Part shown: one piece after another, positions 1 to 7,797 of the stretch
How positions within the stretch are numbered: position 1 is the first letter of the stretch
Layout: each line of letters begins with the position of its first letter
Assembly (NCBI GenBank): GCA_023259035.1
Contig: JAHFRA010000002.1
Coordinates: forward strand, 62,001 to 126,000
Direction: 5' to 3'
Origin: Gallionella sp.
GTDB lineage: Bacteria > Pseudomonadota > Gammaproteobacteria > Burkholderiales > Gallionellaceae
DNA length: 64,000 bases
Notes under the pieces: model-generated
Databases searched by the model: none
What the model saw: only the letters and a program-made list of their open reading frames with translations
What the model was told of the DNA's origin: nothing
Made by a program: the position numbers and the translations under genes

Positions 1-14
1 CTGTATGCAAACAT
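1..14 (-). CDS. Start of the next gene in the ACIII operon (fragment)
   Basis: Downstream of the actE stop on the minus strand there is a GGAGA ribosome-binding site (positions 23-27, read in reverse) and, nine bases on, an ATG at 14-12. The frame stays open to the window edge, giving only Met-Phe-Ala-Tyr. In other ACIII operons an actF gene or cytochrome oxidase genes often follow actE, but nothing here identifies the product. Confidence 0.35.
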
Positions 15-26
15 ATTCGCCGTCTC

Positions 27-605
27 CTATTTTGCCTGTCCTGAGCCTGTCGAAGTGGCTTGGGCCGTAGCCTGTCCAGCCGGTACCTTTTGCAACACCT
101 TGCGCATGTAGTTGACTACATGCCAACGCTCAGTCGCCGACAGGTCATTGGCGTAGCTGGGCATCACCGCGCCGCCCAACGATATATAGCCCCAGATAAA
201 GCCATCGGGATAATCCTTCGGATCCCAGTTGTGCATTTCGTTGCTATTGGTCAAATTCCACGGCTTCATGATGAGCTTTTCACCAACCAAGCCATCCCCA
301 GTTCCCGATTTCCCGTGGCAAGGTGTGCAATAAATTTCATACAAACGGCCACCCTGCTCCACCGACTTATCGTCAGCCGGGACAGGGTTGACCATCTTGC
401 GTGCCGCATCCGCATCCTTGACCATAACGGTCGTGCCAGCGACAGGCGCAGAACGTCTGGGGAACGCTTTCATCCCGGGATTGGTTGGATCAACACTTTC
501 CTGCGGCTTAACACTGACCTGATTAGCCATGTCCTGCGACCACGGCCACGCATGCGCCAGAGAGGGCGCGAGCAATAACACAACCACCAAGGATAATTTT
601 CTCAT
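27..605 (-). CDS. actE: ActE, monohaem cytochrome c subunit of alternative complex III
   Basis: This 192-residue secreted protein has a signal peptide (about residues 1-19, ending AHA) and one c-type haem site, CTPCH at residues 93-97. Met148 in GGAVMPSYA is the likely sixth haem ligand. In ACIII, ActE carries electrons from the pentahaem ActA side towards the oxidase. The start overlaps the actD stop as ATGA, so translation is probably coupled. The last dozen residues are Ser/Thr/Gly/Ala-rich and are encoded by a copy of a dispersed repeat (34-59), so this tail looks like an acquired extension. The family assignment rests on the haem site and the operon position. Confidence 0.85.
   Translation of the reverse strand: MRKLSLVVVLLLAPSLAHAWPWSQDMANQVSVKPQESVDPTNPGMKAFPRRSAPVAGTTVMVKDADAARKMVNPVPADDKSVEQGGRLYEIYCTPCHGKSGTGDGLVGEKLIMKPWNLTNSNEMHNWDPKDYPDGFIWGYISLGGAVMPSYANDLSATERWHVVNYMRKVLQKVPAGQATAQATSTGSGQAK
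34..59. repeat. 26-bp dispersed repeat inside the 3' end of actE
   Basis: The 26-base sequence at 34-59 (core CCTGTCCTGAGC then TGTCGAAGTGG) recurs in the opposite orientation at 31265-31290 with a single mismatch. Here it lies in frame at the end of actE. A partial relative, GGGACAGGCTTTGCCC, lies at about 31203-31218. Confidence 0.7.
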
Positions 606-1129
606 TTACTTACCTCTTCCTGAATCTCCAGCACATCATGATTGAGGAACACCCCTTTGATTTTCGGCATTGCAGACTCGTCTGCTTTCACCAGAACTCC
701 GATCTGGTCTTCCGACACCTTCGCGTTATACAACGGCGACCGCTTTGCCGGCAAACCAGCGCAAATCAGGAAGCCCAGTATCGTGATGAACACCCCACCC
801 AAAACGCACATCTCGAAGGTCAACACGAAGTTAGGCGGAAACGGCACGATGGGCTTCCCGCCTTTCATCTGCGCGTAAAAATTCGCCTGCGAACCGGAAA
901 TCAGGAAAAATCCCAGCAAGCCTCCCACCAACGAGCCGCCAAGTGAAAACCATTGCACGTTGGCGGAACGTTGGCCCAGGACGCTCTCCACCTCATGGTG
1001 CTCGATGGGGGATTTCAGCGTCAAATCATCAAATTTGAATCCTTTGATGTCCGCTGCACGCAACTCGTAAATTGCGGCTTCGGCATCTTCGAAGTTGTTA
1101 AACAGCGCGAGTAAATGACGTTGGCTCAT
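602..1129 (-). CDS. actD: ActD, DUF3341 membrane subunit of alternative complex III
   Basis: This protein of about 175 residues starts MSQRHLLALFNNFEDAE. I chose the ATG at 1129 because it sits one base after the actC stop. A longer frame begins at 1159 inside actC, but its extra ten residues do not look like the family. The cytoplasmic N-terminal part (about residues 1-75) is followed by two hydrophobic segments, WFSLGGSLVGGLLGFFLI and VLTFEMCVLGGVFITILGFLI, the usual DUF3341 plan. It anchors the periplasmic ActA and ActE to the ActC core. It overlaps actE by four bases. Confidence 0.85.
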   Translation of the reverse strand: MSQRHLLALFNNFEDAEAAIYELRAADIKGFKFDDLTLKSPIEHHEVESVLGQRSANVQWFSLGGSLVGGLLGFFLISGSQANFYAQMKGGKPIVPFPPNFVLTFEMCVLGGVFITILGFLICAGLPAKRSPLYNAKVSEDQIGVLVKADESAMPKIKGVFLNHDVLEIQEEVSK

Positions 1130-1130
1130 G

Positions 1131-2585
1131 TTAGTGCGCTCCCTGCTCGGCAGTTTCACTCTTCTTCAGATGCAGCTTGCGGTGATAAACCATTTCCTTC
1201 ACTTCATACATCGACACGGACGGGAACACCTTACAGAACCCCATGAACAGCATGGTAAACCAACCGAAGCTGGCGAACACCATGCCCCATTGAACAAAGC
1301 CCGGCCATTGGTCGTGATCCCATGTCCAGGGGTAGTAACCGTGCGAAAAAGTCGGTGCAACGATCATCCAGCGTTCCAGCCACATGCCCAGGTTCAATAA
1401 CAGCGATACCACGAACAGCACCGGAATGTTGGTCTGGAAGCGTTTGAACGCCAGCGTCAGAGGCACCACCGAACCGCAGAAAATCATTCCCCACCAGAAT
1501 GGCGCGAAAGGACCGATCACCTTCTGGATCAACACGTCCTTGGAAGCCTGATCGTGGCTGTACCAGACTGAGGCAAATTCCACCGCATTCAGGTAGGTCC
1601 ATATCATCGCGATCGCGAACGTCAGGCGCACGGTCTTCTTCAGGATAGGCAAGGTCATGTATTCCTCAAACTTGAACACGTAGCGCAAGATGATGAACAG
1701 CGTGATGATCGCCGAGCAACCGGAATACAGCGCACCGGCCACGAAATACGCGGGGAACGAGGTCACGTGCCAGCCGGGTTGTTGCGACATGGCAAAGTCG
1801 GCGGCCACGATGGAATGCACCGACACCGCCAGCGGAATCAGGAAGCAGGCAATGGTCAGGTAAGTAACGCGGAAGTTGCGCCATTGGCGGTCAGTCCCTT
1901 CCCAGCCCAGTGACAGCCAGGTATACAAATTTTTGCGCCACCCTTCGTGGAGATGGTCGCGACAGATCGCCAGATCGGGGATCATGCCGATGTACAGAAA
2001 CAGGATCGACGAGCTCAAATAAGTAAAGATCGCCATCGCGTCCCATAGCAGCGGGGACTGGAAATTCGGCCACAGGCCGCGCTCGTCCGGATAGGGTACC
2101 GAGTAGTAGAACTGCCACAAACGTCCCAAGTGCACCATCACAAACAGACCCGCCGTCATCAGCGAGAAGGTCGTCAGCGCTTCGGCGAAGCGAAAAATCG
2201 GCTTACGCCAATCGGCGTGCATCAAGTGCAAAATCGCCGACAACAGCGTCCCGGAATGGCTCATGCCGATCCAGAAAATAAAGGTTGAGATATATAGCCC
2301 CCACGCGTGAGGGTTGTTCTTGTTCGACACACCCATCCCGTTCTGGTACTGATACACCTCGCAGCCGACGCCCACGCTAAATGCTGCAAACGCGAAAAAC
2401 AGGATGACCCAATACAGCTTCCTCGGGGTTTCCATGCTCTTTAGCACGTCCTGGTTGATCTTTGCCCAGGCGATACTTTCCCTGATATCTTTTTCGCTTG
2501 CTCTCCGTTCGTGCTTGGGGATAGGGCTTTCGTTTTCTCTCTTTGTCCAGGCTGCACTCTCGTTGGTATCTTTTTCCATTGTCAC
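1131..2585 (-). CDS. actC: ActC, NrfD-like integral membrane quinol-oxidising subunit
   Basis: This 484-residue protein is predominantly membrane-spanning, with roughly ten hydrophobic helices from about residue 58 onward, and belongs to the NrfD/PsrC superfamily. In ACIII, ActC carries the quinol site next to the iron-sulphur subunit and is thought to take part in proton translocation. The first 50 residues are charged and include two similar stretches (NESAAWTKREN and RESIAWAKINQ), an unusual cytoplasmic lead. A second Met two codons in (MEKDTNES) could be the real start. It lies 19 bases after actB2 and one base before actD. Confidence 0.88.
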   Translation of the reverse strand: MTMEKDTNESAAWTKRENESPIPKHERRASEKDIRESIAWAKINQDVLKSMETPRKLYWVILFFAFAAFSVGVGCEVYQYQNGMGVSNKNNPHAWGLYISTFIFWIGMSHSGTLLSAILHLMHADWRKPIFRFAEALTTFSLMTAGLFVMVHLGRLWQFYYSVPYPDERGLWPNFQSPLLWDAMAIFTYLSSSILFLYIGMIPDLAICRDHLHEGWRKNLYTWLSLGWEGTDRQWRNFRVTYLTIACFLIPLAVSVHSIVAADFAMSQQPGWHVTSFPAYFVAGALYSGCSAIITLFIILRYVFKFEEYMTLPILKKTVRLTFAIAMIWTYLNAVEFASVWYSHDQASKDVLIQKVIGPFAPFWWGMIFCGSVVPLTLAFKRFQTNIPVLFVVSLLLNLGMWLERWMIVAPTFSHGYYPWTWDHDQWPGFVQWGMVFASFGWFTMLFMGFCKVFPSVSMYEVKEMVYHRKLHLKKSETAEQGAH

Positions 2586-2604
2586 TTATCCTTTTGCTTG
2601 TGCC

Positions 2605-3474
2605 TTAGATGGCGCTTTCGCGTACCCGCTCCAGATACATCACCGAGGGATAGGGGCGCAACTCTTCAAAAATCCGATAACCGCGCAACCCACTCCCACC
2701 CTCTTTCTGATCCTTGACTTGCGCATCCTTATCCAGCTCGACTTGTTGAGATTGCCATTGCTTGTGCACTTTTGATTCGTGGTCAACCAGATTGCCAAAA
2801 GTAATGGCCCCGGTTGGACAGACTTGCTGACAGGCCGTCTGCACATCGCCGTCATGCACGAGGCGACCTTCGTTCTTGGCGGTTCCCTTGGCGGCATGCA
2901 GGCGTTGCACGCAGAACGTGCATTTTTCCATCACACCCTTGCTGCGCACCGTCACATCCGGATTAAGCTGCTGATTCATTTCGGCAGGCCAGACGTTGTC
3001 GGTAGTGGGATAGTCATACCAGTTAAAATAACGCACCTTGAACGGGCAGTTGGCCGAACAATAACGTGAACCGACACAACGGTTATAAATCTGCGAGTTC
3101 AAGCCGTCCGCAGTATGGTTGGTCGCAGCAGCCGGACACACCGTTTCGCAAGGAGCGGCTTCACATTGCTGACACATCATCGGCAGGAATTGCGCGCCAT
3201 GGTCGGGGAAGTCGCTGCCGCCCGCGACACCAAGGCCTTCGTCCCAGTAGCGTTCGATACGCATCCAGTGCATGCCATGGCCGTGCTGATATTTCTCCTT
3301 GCCCACTACCGGCAGATTATTCTCCGCATAACAAGCCACGCTGCACGCGTTGCAACCGGTACAAGCATCGAGGTCGATACTCATCGCCCACTTGTACGGG
3401 TCATGAGGTTTATCATCAATCGGGTGGAAGTGACGGAACTGTGCCCAGTTCTCTAATAGATTGCTTACCGACAT
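2605..3474 (-). CDS. actB2: ActB2, iron-sulphur subunit of alternative complex III
   Basis: This 289-residue ferredoxin-like protein has four cysteine clusters: CTGCNACSVAC at residues 38-48, CQQCEAAPCETVCP, CVGSRYCSANCP with CTFC, and CQQVCP. These match the three [4Fe-4S] plus one [3Fe-4S] arrangement of the ActB C-terminal domain. It should pass electrons from quinol at ActC to ActA. In some organisms ActB is one polypeptide; here this part is separate and begins three bases after actB1 stops. No signal peptide is visible, so export probably depends on the Tat signal of ActB1. Confidence 0.87.
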   Translation of the reverse strand: MSVSNLLENWAQFRHFHPIDDKPHDPYKWAMSIDLDACTGCNACSVACYAENNLPVVGKEKYQHGHGMHWMRIERYWDEGLGVAGGSDFPDHGAQFLPMMCQQCEAAPCETVCPAAATNHTADGLNSQIYNRCVGSRYCSANCPFKVRYFNWYDYPTTDNVWPAEMNQQLNPDVTVRSKGVMEKCTFCVQRLHAAKGTAKNEGRLVHDGDVQTACQQVCPTGAITFGNLVDHESKVHKQWQSQQVELDKDAQVKDQKEGGSGLRGYRIFEELRPYPSVMYLERVRESAI

Positions 3475-3477
3475 ACT

Positions 3478-5676
3478 TTAGGCCTCCTTCGAAAGATCGA
3501 CTTCATCGGTGGTCACGAGCACGGCAATCTTCCTGCCCATTTGCTTGCCACCAGCTGCACCCTCATCCTTGACCACGACGACACGCTGCCCGGTCTTGCT
3601 GACCTTGACGCGCGTTTCATGCATCGCCAATTCACCGGTTTCCTGATCGAACACCGCATCCAGAATCTGGAACGGATTCGCGCCATAGCCCTTCGCATAA
3701 CGGCCCAGCGCCTCGTGACCGCGGCCTAACGGCACAGAAATCGCGTCCGGGTGAATACCGGGGAACAGATAAGCTTGCGCCCTGATCGAACCGCTCCTGG
3801 ATGTAACTTCAACGATATCGCCTTCGGTGATGTGCAGTTCTGCGGCTTTCTTCGGGTGGATCTCCACCCATGAATCCCACACGATAGTGGTCAATGGATC
3901 CGGCGATTCCTGCAACCAGGGTTGGTTGGCATGGCGACCATCGCGCAGACTGGCTGTCACACCCGGAATCAATTGCAGCGGATATTGCACATCGGCGGCA
4001 GATGGTACCGGCAGCGTCAAACCTGCAGCACTGGCTTTGCCGGACAACGTCCCGGCCGAACCGGCCAGCTTGACGATGCCCTTGGTCAGGGTTTCGTTCC
4101 AAAAGGTGTCGTCATCGGCACCGCTCCCACCCAACGCGTTCTTGTTCAGCAGCATTGCACCGCGCAGATAAGCGTAATAATCGTCAAAACTTTTGTACTC
4201 TTCGGCGCGACGTTGCTTGACCAAGGCCAGCAGAATGTCGCCCATGCCGCGTGTATTGGCGTGCAGCTTTTCCATCAGCGGTTGCTGAATATTAATTTGC
4301 GCGCCTTCAGTCATGTACTCGGGAACCTGTGTACCCCAATCTTCCAGCGCGGAATCCAGCGGCAACACCAGATCAGCCTGCAACGCGGTTTCATCGAGAT
4401 AGTGGGCAAACGCCACCTTGAAACCCGCCTTGGCCAAATGATCCTTGAATTTCATCGCGCCCGGCGCGGTGAATACCGGATTGGCCGCGTAGCAGAACAG
4501 CACCTTGTACTTACCGGCTGCCAAACCATCGTTCAACGACTTCAGCGCAACGGTATTGCCCTTTGCCGGAGCCATTTGCGGGAACGGCACGGAAGTGGAT
4601 GCTTCGACCGTCTTGCCGACATTGCCCAACACCTGGTTAAGCAAATTGATTGCAGCGGCATTTTGCGAGCCATGCGCATAACCTTCTGCCGCGCTGCCAG
4701 CCAATACCAGGCTTGGCGAGCGCAATTTCAGCAAGGCGGCGATCTTGTCGATTTGCCCGGGCGGGACACCGGTTTCCTTGCTGACACGCGCCCTGTCGTA
4801 GCCCTTCACCGCAGCGGCGATATCGCCGCTGGCCGTACCCAGCGCGTTGATGATACCCAGTGCCAGGATGCCCTCGGTTCCCGGGCGCACGGGTATCCAG
4901 CGATCCGCGTTCGCGCCAGTCAAGGTCATCTTCGATTCCACCTGGATCAACACGCCACGCTGGCCATCCACGCCTTTACGAAACTGCGCATATTGTTGCG
5001 AGAAATGTACCGGTGAAACCCATGCGCCGAGAAAATCGGCGCCGAAAGACAGCACCACCTTGGCTTTGTTGATGTTGTAGCGCGGCATTTCCACGCCGTA
5101 GGCTTTCTTGTTGGCAGCGCGCACCACAGCCGGCGCGAGCGCTTCATACACAAAATGGTTCTTGCTGCCGATGCTGTCCAGATAATTTCCCAGCAACACC
5201 TTGAGATGGCCGCTCACCCCGCCGCTCAAAAACGCGACCTCATCACCCTTTGCACCGCTCAACTTTTCAGCGATCAGCGCGTAGGCCTTGTCCCAGGTGA
5301 TGACTTCATTCTTGTCGCCGTGGCGCAGCAACGGCTCGCGCACGCGATCGGGATTGTAGTGATGCTGCACCCCTGCCTGCCCCAGACCGCAAGTCCTGCC
5401 GCGATTGATCGCGGAAGCAGGATTGCCTTCCAACTTCAGCACCCGCCCCTCGCGCACCCGGCCATTGATGCTGCAACCCGCATCGCATTGCGCGCAGGTC
5501 GAGTTGTAGTACACGCCGATGCCCGGAATCACGTAATCCGCAGCTTCCACATAGGAAACTACCGTTTCCTTGCCGTCTTCGACAGATGTGTTGCCACAGC
5601 CACTCAGCGCAACTGCCGCGCCTCCCCAACCCAACACCTTCAGAAAATCACGCCGATCAAGACCACTGTCAATCAT
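3478..5676 (-). CDS. actB1: ActB1, molybdopterin-oxidoreductase-like subunit of alternative complex III
   Basis: I placed the start at 5676 (MIDSGLDRRDFLK) because it puts a twin-arginine signal (RRDFLK then a hydrophobic stretch ending LSGCGN) at the extreme N-terminus, with an AGAGAGG ribosome-binding site. A longer frame begins at 5709. The protein is about 732 residues. CAQCDAGCS near residue 60 is the reduced cysteine motif seen in the complex-iron-sulphur-molybdoenzyme fold. ActB of characterised ACIII has this fold without molybdopterin, so its role is mainly structural. The Cys in LSGCGN could also make it a lipoprotein, as many ActB homologues appear to be. Confidence 0.87.
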   Translation of the reverse strand: MIDSGLDRRDFLKVLGWGGAAVALSGCGNTSVEDGKETVVSYVEAADYVIPGIGVYYNSTCAQCDAGCSINGRVREGRVLKLEGNPASAINRGRTCGLGQAGVQHHYNPDRVREPLLRHGDKNEVITWDKAYALIAEKLSGAKGDEVAFLSGGVSGHLKVLLGNYLDSIGSKNHFVYEALAPAVVRAANKKAYGVEMPRYNINKAKVVLSFGADFLGAWVSPVHFSQQYAQFRKGVDGQRGVLIQVESKMTLTGANADRWIPVRPGTEGILALGIINALGTASGDIAAAVKGYDRARVSKETGVPPGQIDKIAALLKLRSPSLVLAGSAAEGYAHGSQNAAAINLLNQVLGNVGKTVEASTSVPFPQMAPAKGNTVALKSLNDGLAAGKYKVLFCYAANPVFTAPGAMKFKDHLAKAGFKVAFAHYLDETALQADLVLPLDSALEDWGTQVPEYMTEGAQINIQQPLMEKLHANTRGMGDILLALVKQRRAEEYKSFDDYYAYLRGAMLLNKNALGGSGADDDTFWNETLTKGIVKLAGSAGTLSGKASAAGLTLPVPSAADVQYPLQLIPGVTASLRDGRHANQPWLQESPDPLTTIVWDSWVEIHPKKAAELHITEGDIVEVTSRSGSIRAQAYLFPGIHPDAISVPLGRGHEALGRYAKGYGANPFQILDAVFDQETGELAMHETRVKVSKTGQRVVVVKDEGAAGGKQMGRKIAVLVTTDEVDLSKEA

Positions 5677-5715
5677 CACAACCTCTCTGGAAAATTCTTG
5701 AAATGTCATGCCCGC

Positions 5716-6432
5716 TTATTTGTGACATTGCCAGCAATCGTTGGGGCCCTGCGCCTTGATATTGTTAGTATCCGGCGCCTTGTATTCGCCACCGGCGGCA
5801 TCTGCGACCGGCTTCTGGAAGCCATACCAATAGGCCTGATTACCAACCGGCGTTCCACCTGCTGCCGTCACCGGGTGATCCTTCTGATGACAATTTGCAC
5901 ACCAACCCATCGACAGCGCCTTGCTGCGACGTGCAACCGTCATCTGCTTCACATCACCGTGGCAATAGCCGCAGGCCTCCTGCGTCGGGCGATTTTGTTG
6001 CTCGACAAAACGCTTGATGTGACGCTCGTGGTTGAAGCGGACAAAATCGGGCAGATCATGCACTTTCTTCCACGGAACCGGCTTCTTGGCATCCCAGTAT
6101 TTGAACAACTCCTGGATACGCGGCTTGTTGCGCACGGTCTCGATGCTCTGATGGCAGCCGATACATTTTTGCAGCGGCGGAATTCCCGCGACCGCACTAC
6201 GTCTGGCGTAGGTATGGCAATACATGCAATCGATCTCCATACCCCCCTTGAGAGGGTCGCCAGGATTGCGAAGCCCGGCGTGGCGATCATGAGGAAACTC
6301 GATCGGTTGAACGACTTGCGGACCCAAATCATCCTCAGTCGTCAGCGTGGGCTGCGGGGCATCGGCGGCGTAACCGCTTACGGCAACAGACAACCCCATC
6401 AGCAAGATAGATAAACGTAACAATCGGTGCAT
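5716..6432 (-). CDS. actA: ActA, pentahaem cytochrome c subunit of alternative complex III
   Basis: This 238-residue secreted protein has five CXXCH haem sites: residues 69-73 (CMYCH), 90-94 (CIGCH), 154-158 (CGYCH), 178-182 (CANCH) and 233-237 (CWQCH). The last lies at the extreme C-terminus. The ATG at 6432 gives a clean signal peptide (MHRLLRLSILLMGLSVAVSG, then YAADA) and follows a GGGGGGAG ribosome-binding site. A longer open frame to 6486 adds an implausible leader. ActA accepts electrons from ActB2 and passes them to ActE. It is the first gene of the operon. Confidence 0.9.
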   Translation of the reverse strand: MHRLLRLSILLMGLSVAVSGYAADAPQPTLTTEDDLGPQVVQPIEFPHDRHAGLRNPGDPLKGGMEIDCMYCHTYARRSAVAGIPPLQKCIGCHQSIETVRNKPRIQELFKYWDAKKPVPWKKVHDLPDFVRFNHERHIKRFVEQQNRPTQEACGYCHGDVKQMTVARRSKALSMGWCANCHQKDHPVTAAGGTPVGNQAYWYGFQKPVADAAGGEYKAPDTNNIKAQGPNDCWQCHK

Positions 6433-7011
6433 CGTAAGAGCTCCCCCCCGGCAAACAAATGATCCCACGCCAGCTCCTGCCAGCATGAACGAACAGGTAA
6501 ATCGGATTTTTGATGCAGTGTGTCGCGATAAAAATTATTATCTGCTTTTGTTTTATTTTCGCCCGAGTCGAGAGCGACGCGACTACACGGACGAATAATG
6601 TCTAGTTTGAAAAATAAAGTCAATACTGAAAATCGCCGCCGGCATCACATGGCAAAAAATTTTATACTCACAGAATTACAGCATTCGCTTATATACCTTT
6701 TCAAATTGAGCGATAAAATCACCCGGAGTGAAGAACTGTCAATACTGAACTTAATTAATTGCCCAAGAAGAAAATTTACCGCTGTAATTATCGGTTGCCG
6801 GACAGATGAATCGAATTCGCAAACCGATGAACACACGCTTTGGGCGGGAATTGCCACGACACCTCGGCGCGCTGGTGGTCGGGAAGCCAACCAGAGGACT
6901 TGAACTCATGTGGCTAGTCAAGCCCACACAAGACAGGAATGCGCTGGATAACATGGACGGAATGCATTGCGAGTGATCTGCCTGGCAAATGCAGCGCATA
7001 GGATCGGGCGA
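6433..7011. other. Intergenic region upstream of the ACIII operon
   Basis: This 579-base AT-rich stretch separates actA from the NIF3-family gene. A 101-codon plus-strand frame (6598-6903) has no clear ribosome-binding site and no recognisable product. Two copies of GTCAATACTGAA occur at 6619-6630 and 6738-6749. Read on the minus strand, each contains a TTGAC -35-like core upstream of actA. No RNA gene was recognised. Confidence 0.6.
6595..6623 (-). promoter_or_regulatory. Candidate sigma-70 promoter for the ACIII operon
   Basis: On the minus strand TTGACT (6623-6618) is followed by a 17-base spacer and CATTAT (6600-6595). Transcription would start near 6588, leaving a leader of about 155 bases before actA. 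A second possible -35 (TTGACA at 6742-6737) lies further upstream with an 18-base spacer to TTTTAT. This is pattern evidence only. Confidence 0.4.
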
Positions 7012-7758
7012 TTAAACTGGATTGGGCTGATCGAAAAAACAGTGTTCCAGGTCAAATCGTTTTGCCAGATGTTCGCCGAGCGCCTGGATACCCAGGCGCT
7101 CGGTGGCATGGTGCCCGGCGGCGATGAACGCCACACCGCTTTCCTGCGCGAGATGAAAATTCTGTTCTGAAATTTCTCCGGTGATATAGGCATCTGCGCC
7201 TTGCGCGATGGCCGCTTCAAAATAGCCTTGTGCGCCGCCGCTGCACCACGCCACTTTTTGCAAGATCTTGGCAGCATCGCCAATGACTTGAGGTGTGCGA
7301 TTCAATGCATGCGCAACCTGCCGGGTAAATTGCGCCAGTGTCTGGACCTGCTCCAACGAACCCAGCCAGGCGATGTTCTGTTCGCCGAATCTGCCCTGTG
7401 CCACCAAGCCGAGCAACTTGCCGAGTTGTGCGTTGTTGCCCAACTCGGGGTGCGCATCGAGCGGCAGATGATAAGTCAGCAAACTTACATCGTTGCGCAA
7501 CAACCGGGCGATACGCCGCTTCTTGATACCGACTATCGTGGCGTCCTCATTGCGCCAGAAATAGCCGTGATGCACCAGAATCGCGTCCGCGCCCCATTCA
7601 ATCGCCGAATCCAGCACCTGCTGCGAAGCTGTCACCCCGGTTGCGATTCGACGAACGTCCGCGCGCCCCTCTACCTGCACGCCATTCGGGCAGTGATCCT
7701 GGAACAGACTGGTTTGCAACAGGCTTGCGTTATAATCGCGCAATTCATTGAGCAACAT
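7012..7758 (-). CDS. NIF3-family dinuclear metal protein (DUF34)
   Basis: This protein of about 248 residues starts MLLNELRDYNASLLQ at 7758. A frame extends further, but it would overlap the divergent protease gene. NIF3/DUF34 features include ILVHHGYFW (His ligands of the dinuclear site), the LTYHLPLDAH stretch and AAGHHATE near the C-terminus. Members form toroidal hexamers with a two-metal site. GTP cyclohydrolase- or phosphatase-like roles have been suggested, but function is unsettled. Only 39 bases separate it from the divergent protease gene. In many betaproteobacteria this pair precedes petABC; here ACIII follows instead. Confidence 0.85.
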   Translation of the reverse strand: MLLNELRDYNASLLQTSLFQDHCPNGVQVEGRADVRRIATGVTASQQVLDSAIEWGADAILVHHGYFWRNEDATIVGIKKRRIARLLRNDVSLLTYHLPLDAHPELGNNAQLGKLLGLVAQGRFGEQNIAWLGSLEQVQTLAQFTRQVAHALNRTPQVIGDAAKILQKVAWCSGGAQGYFEAAIAQGADAYITGEISEQNFHLAQESGVAFIAAGHHATERLGIQALGEHLAKRFDLEHCFFDQPNPV

Positions 7759-7797
7759 AAGTTTCCTTAAATTTGAAACATACGAGCCAATCATAAC

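Noticed and set aside
3922-5016. Long open frame antisense to actB1
   Set aside because: It mirrors a high-GC coding gene with clear family motifs on the other strand and encodes nothing recognisable.
5155-6414. 419-codon plus-strand frame antisense to actA and actB1
   Set aside because: It covers the haem-site codons of actA in antisense, has no ribosome-binding site and no protein-family features.
6598-6903. 101-codon frame upstream of the ACIII operon
   Set aside because: No ribosome-binding site, no recognisable product, and it overlaps the likely promoter region.
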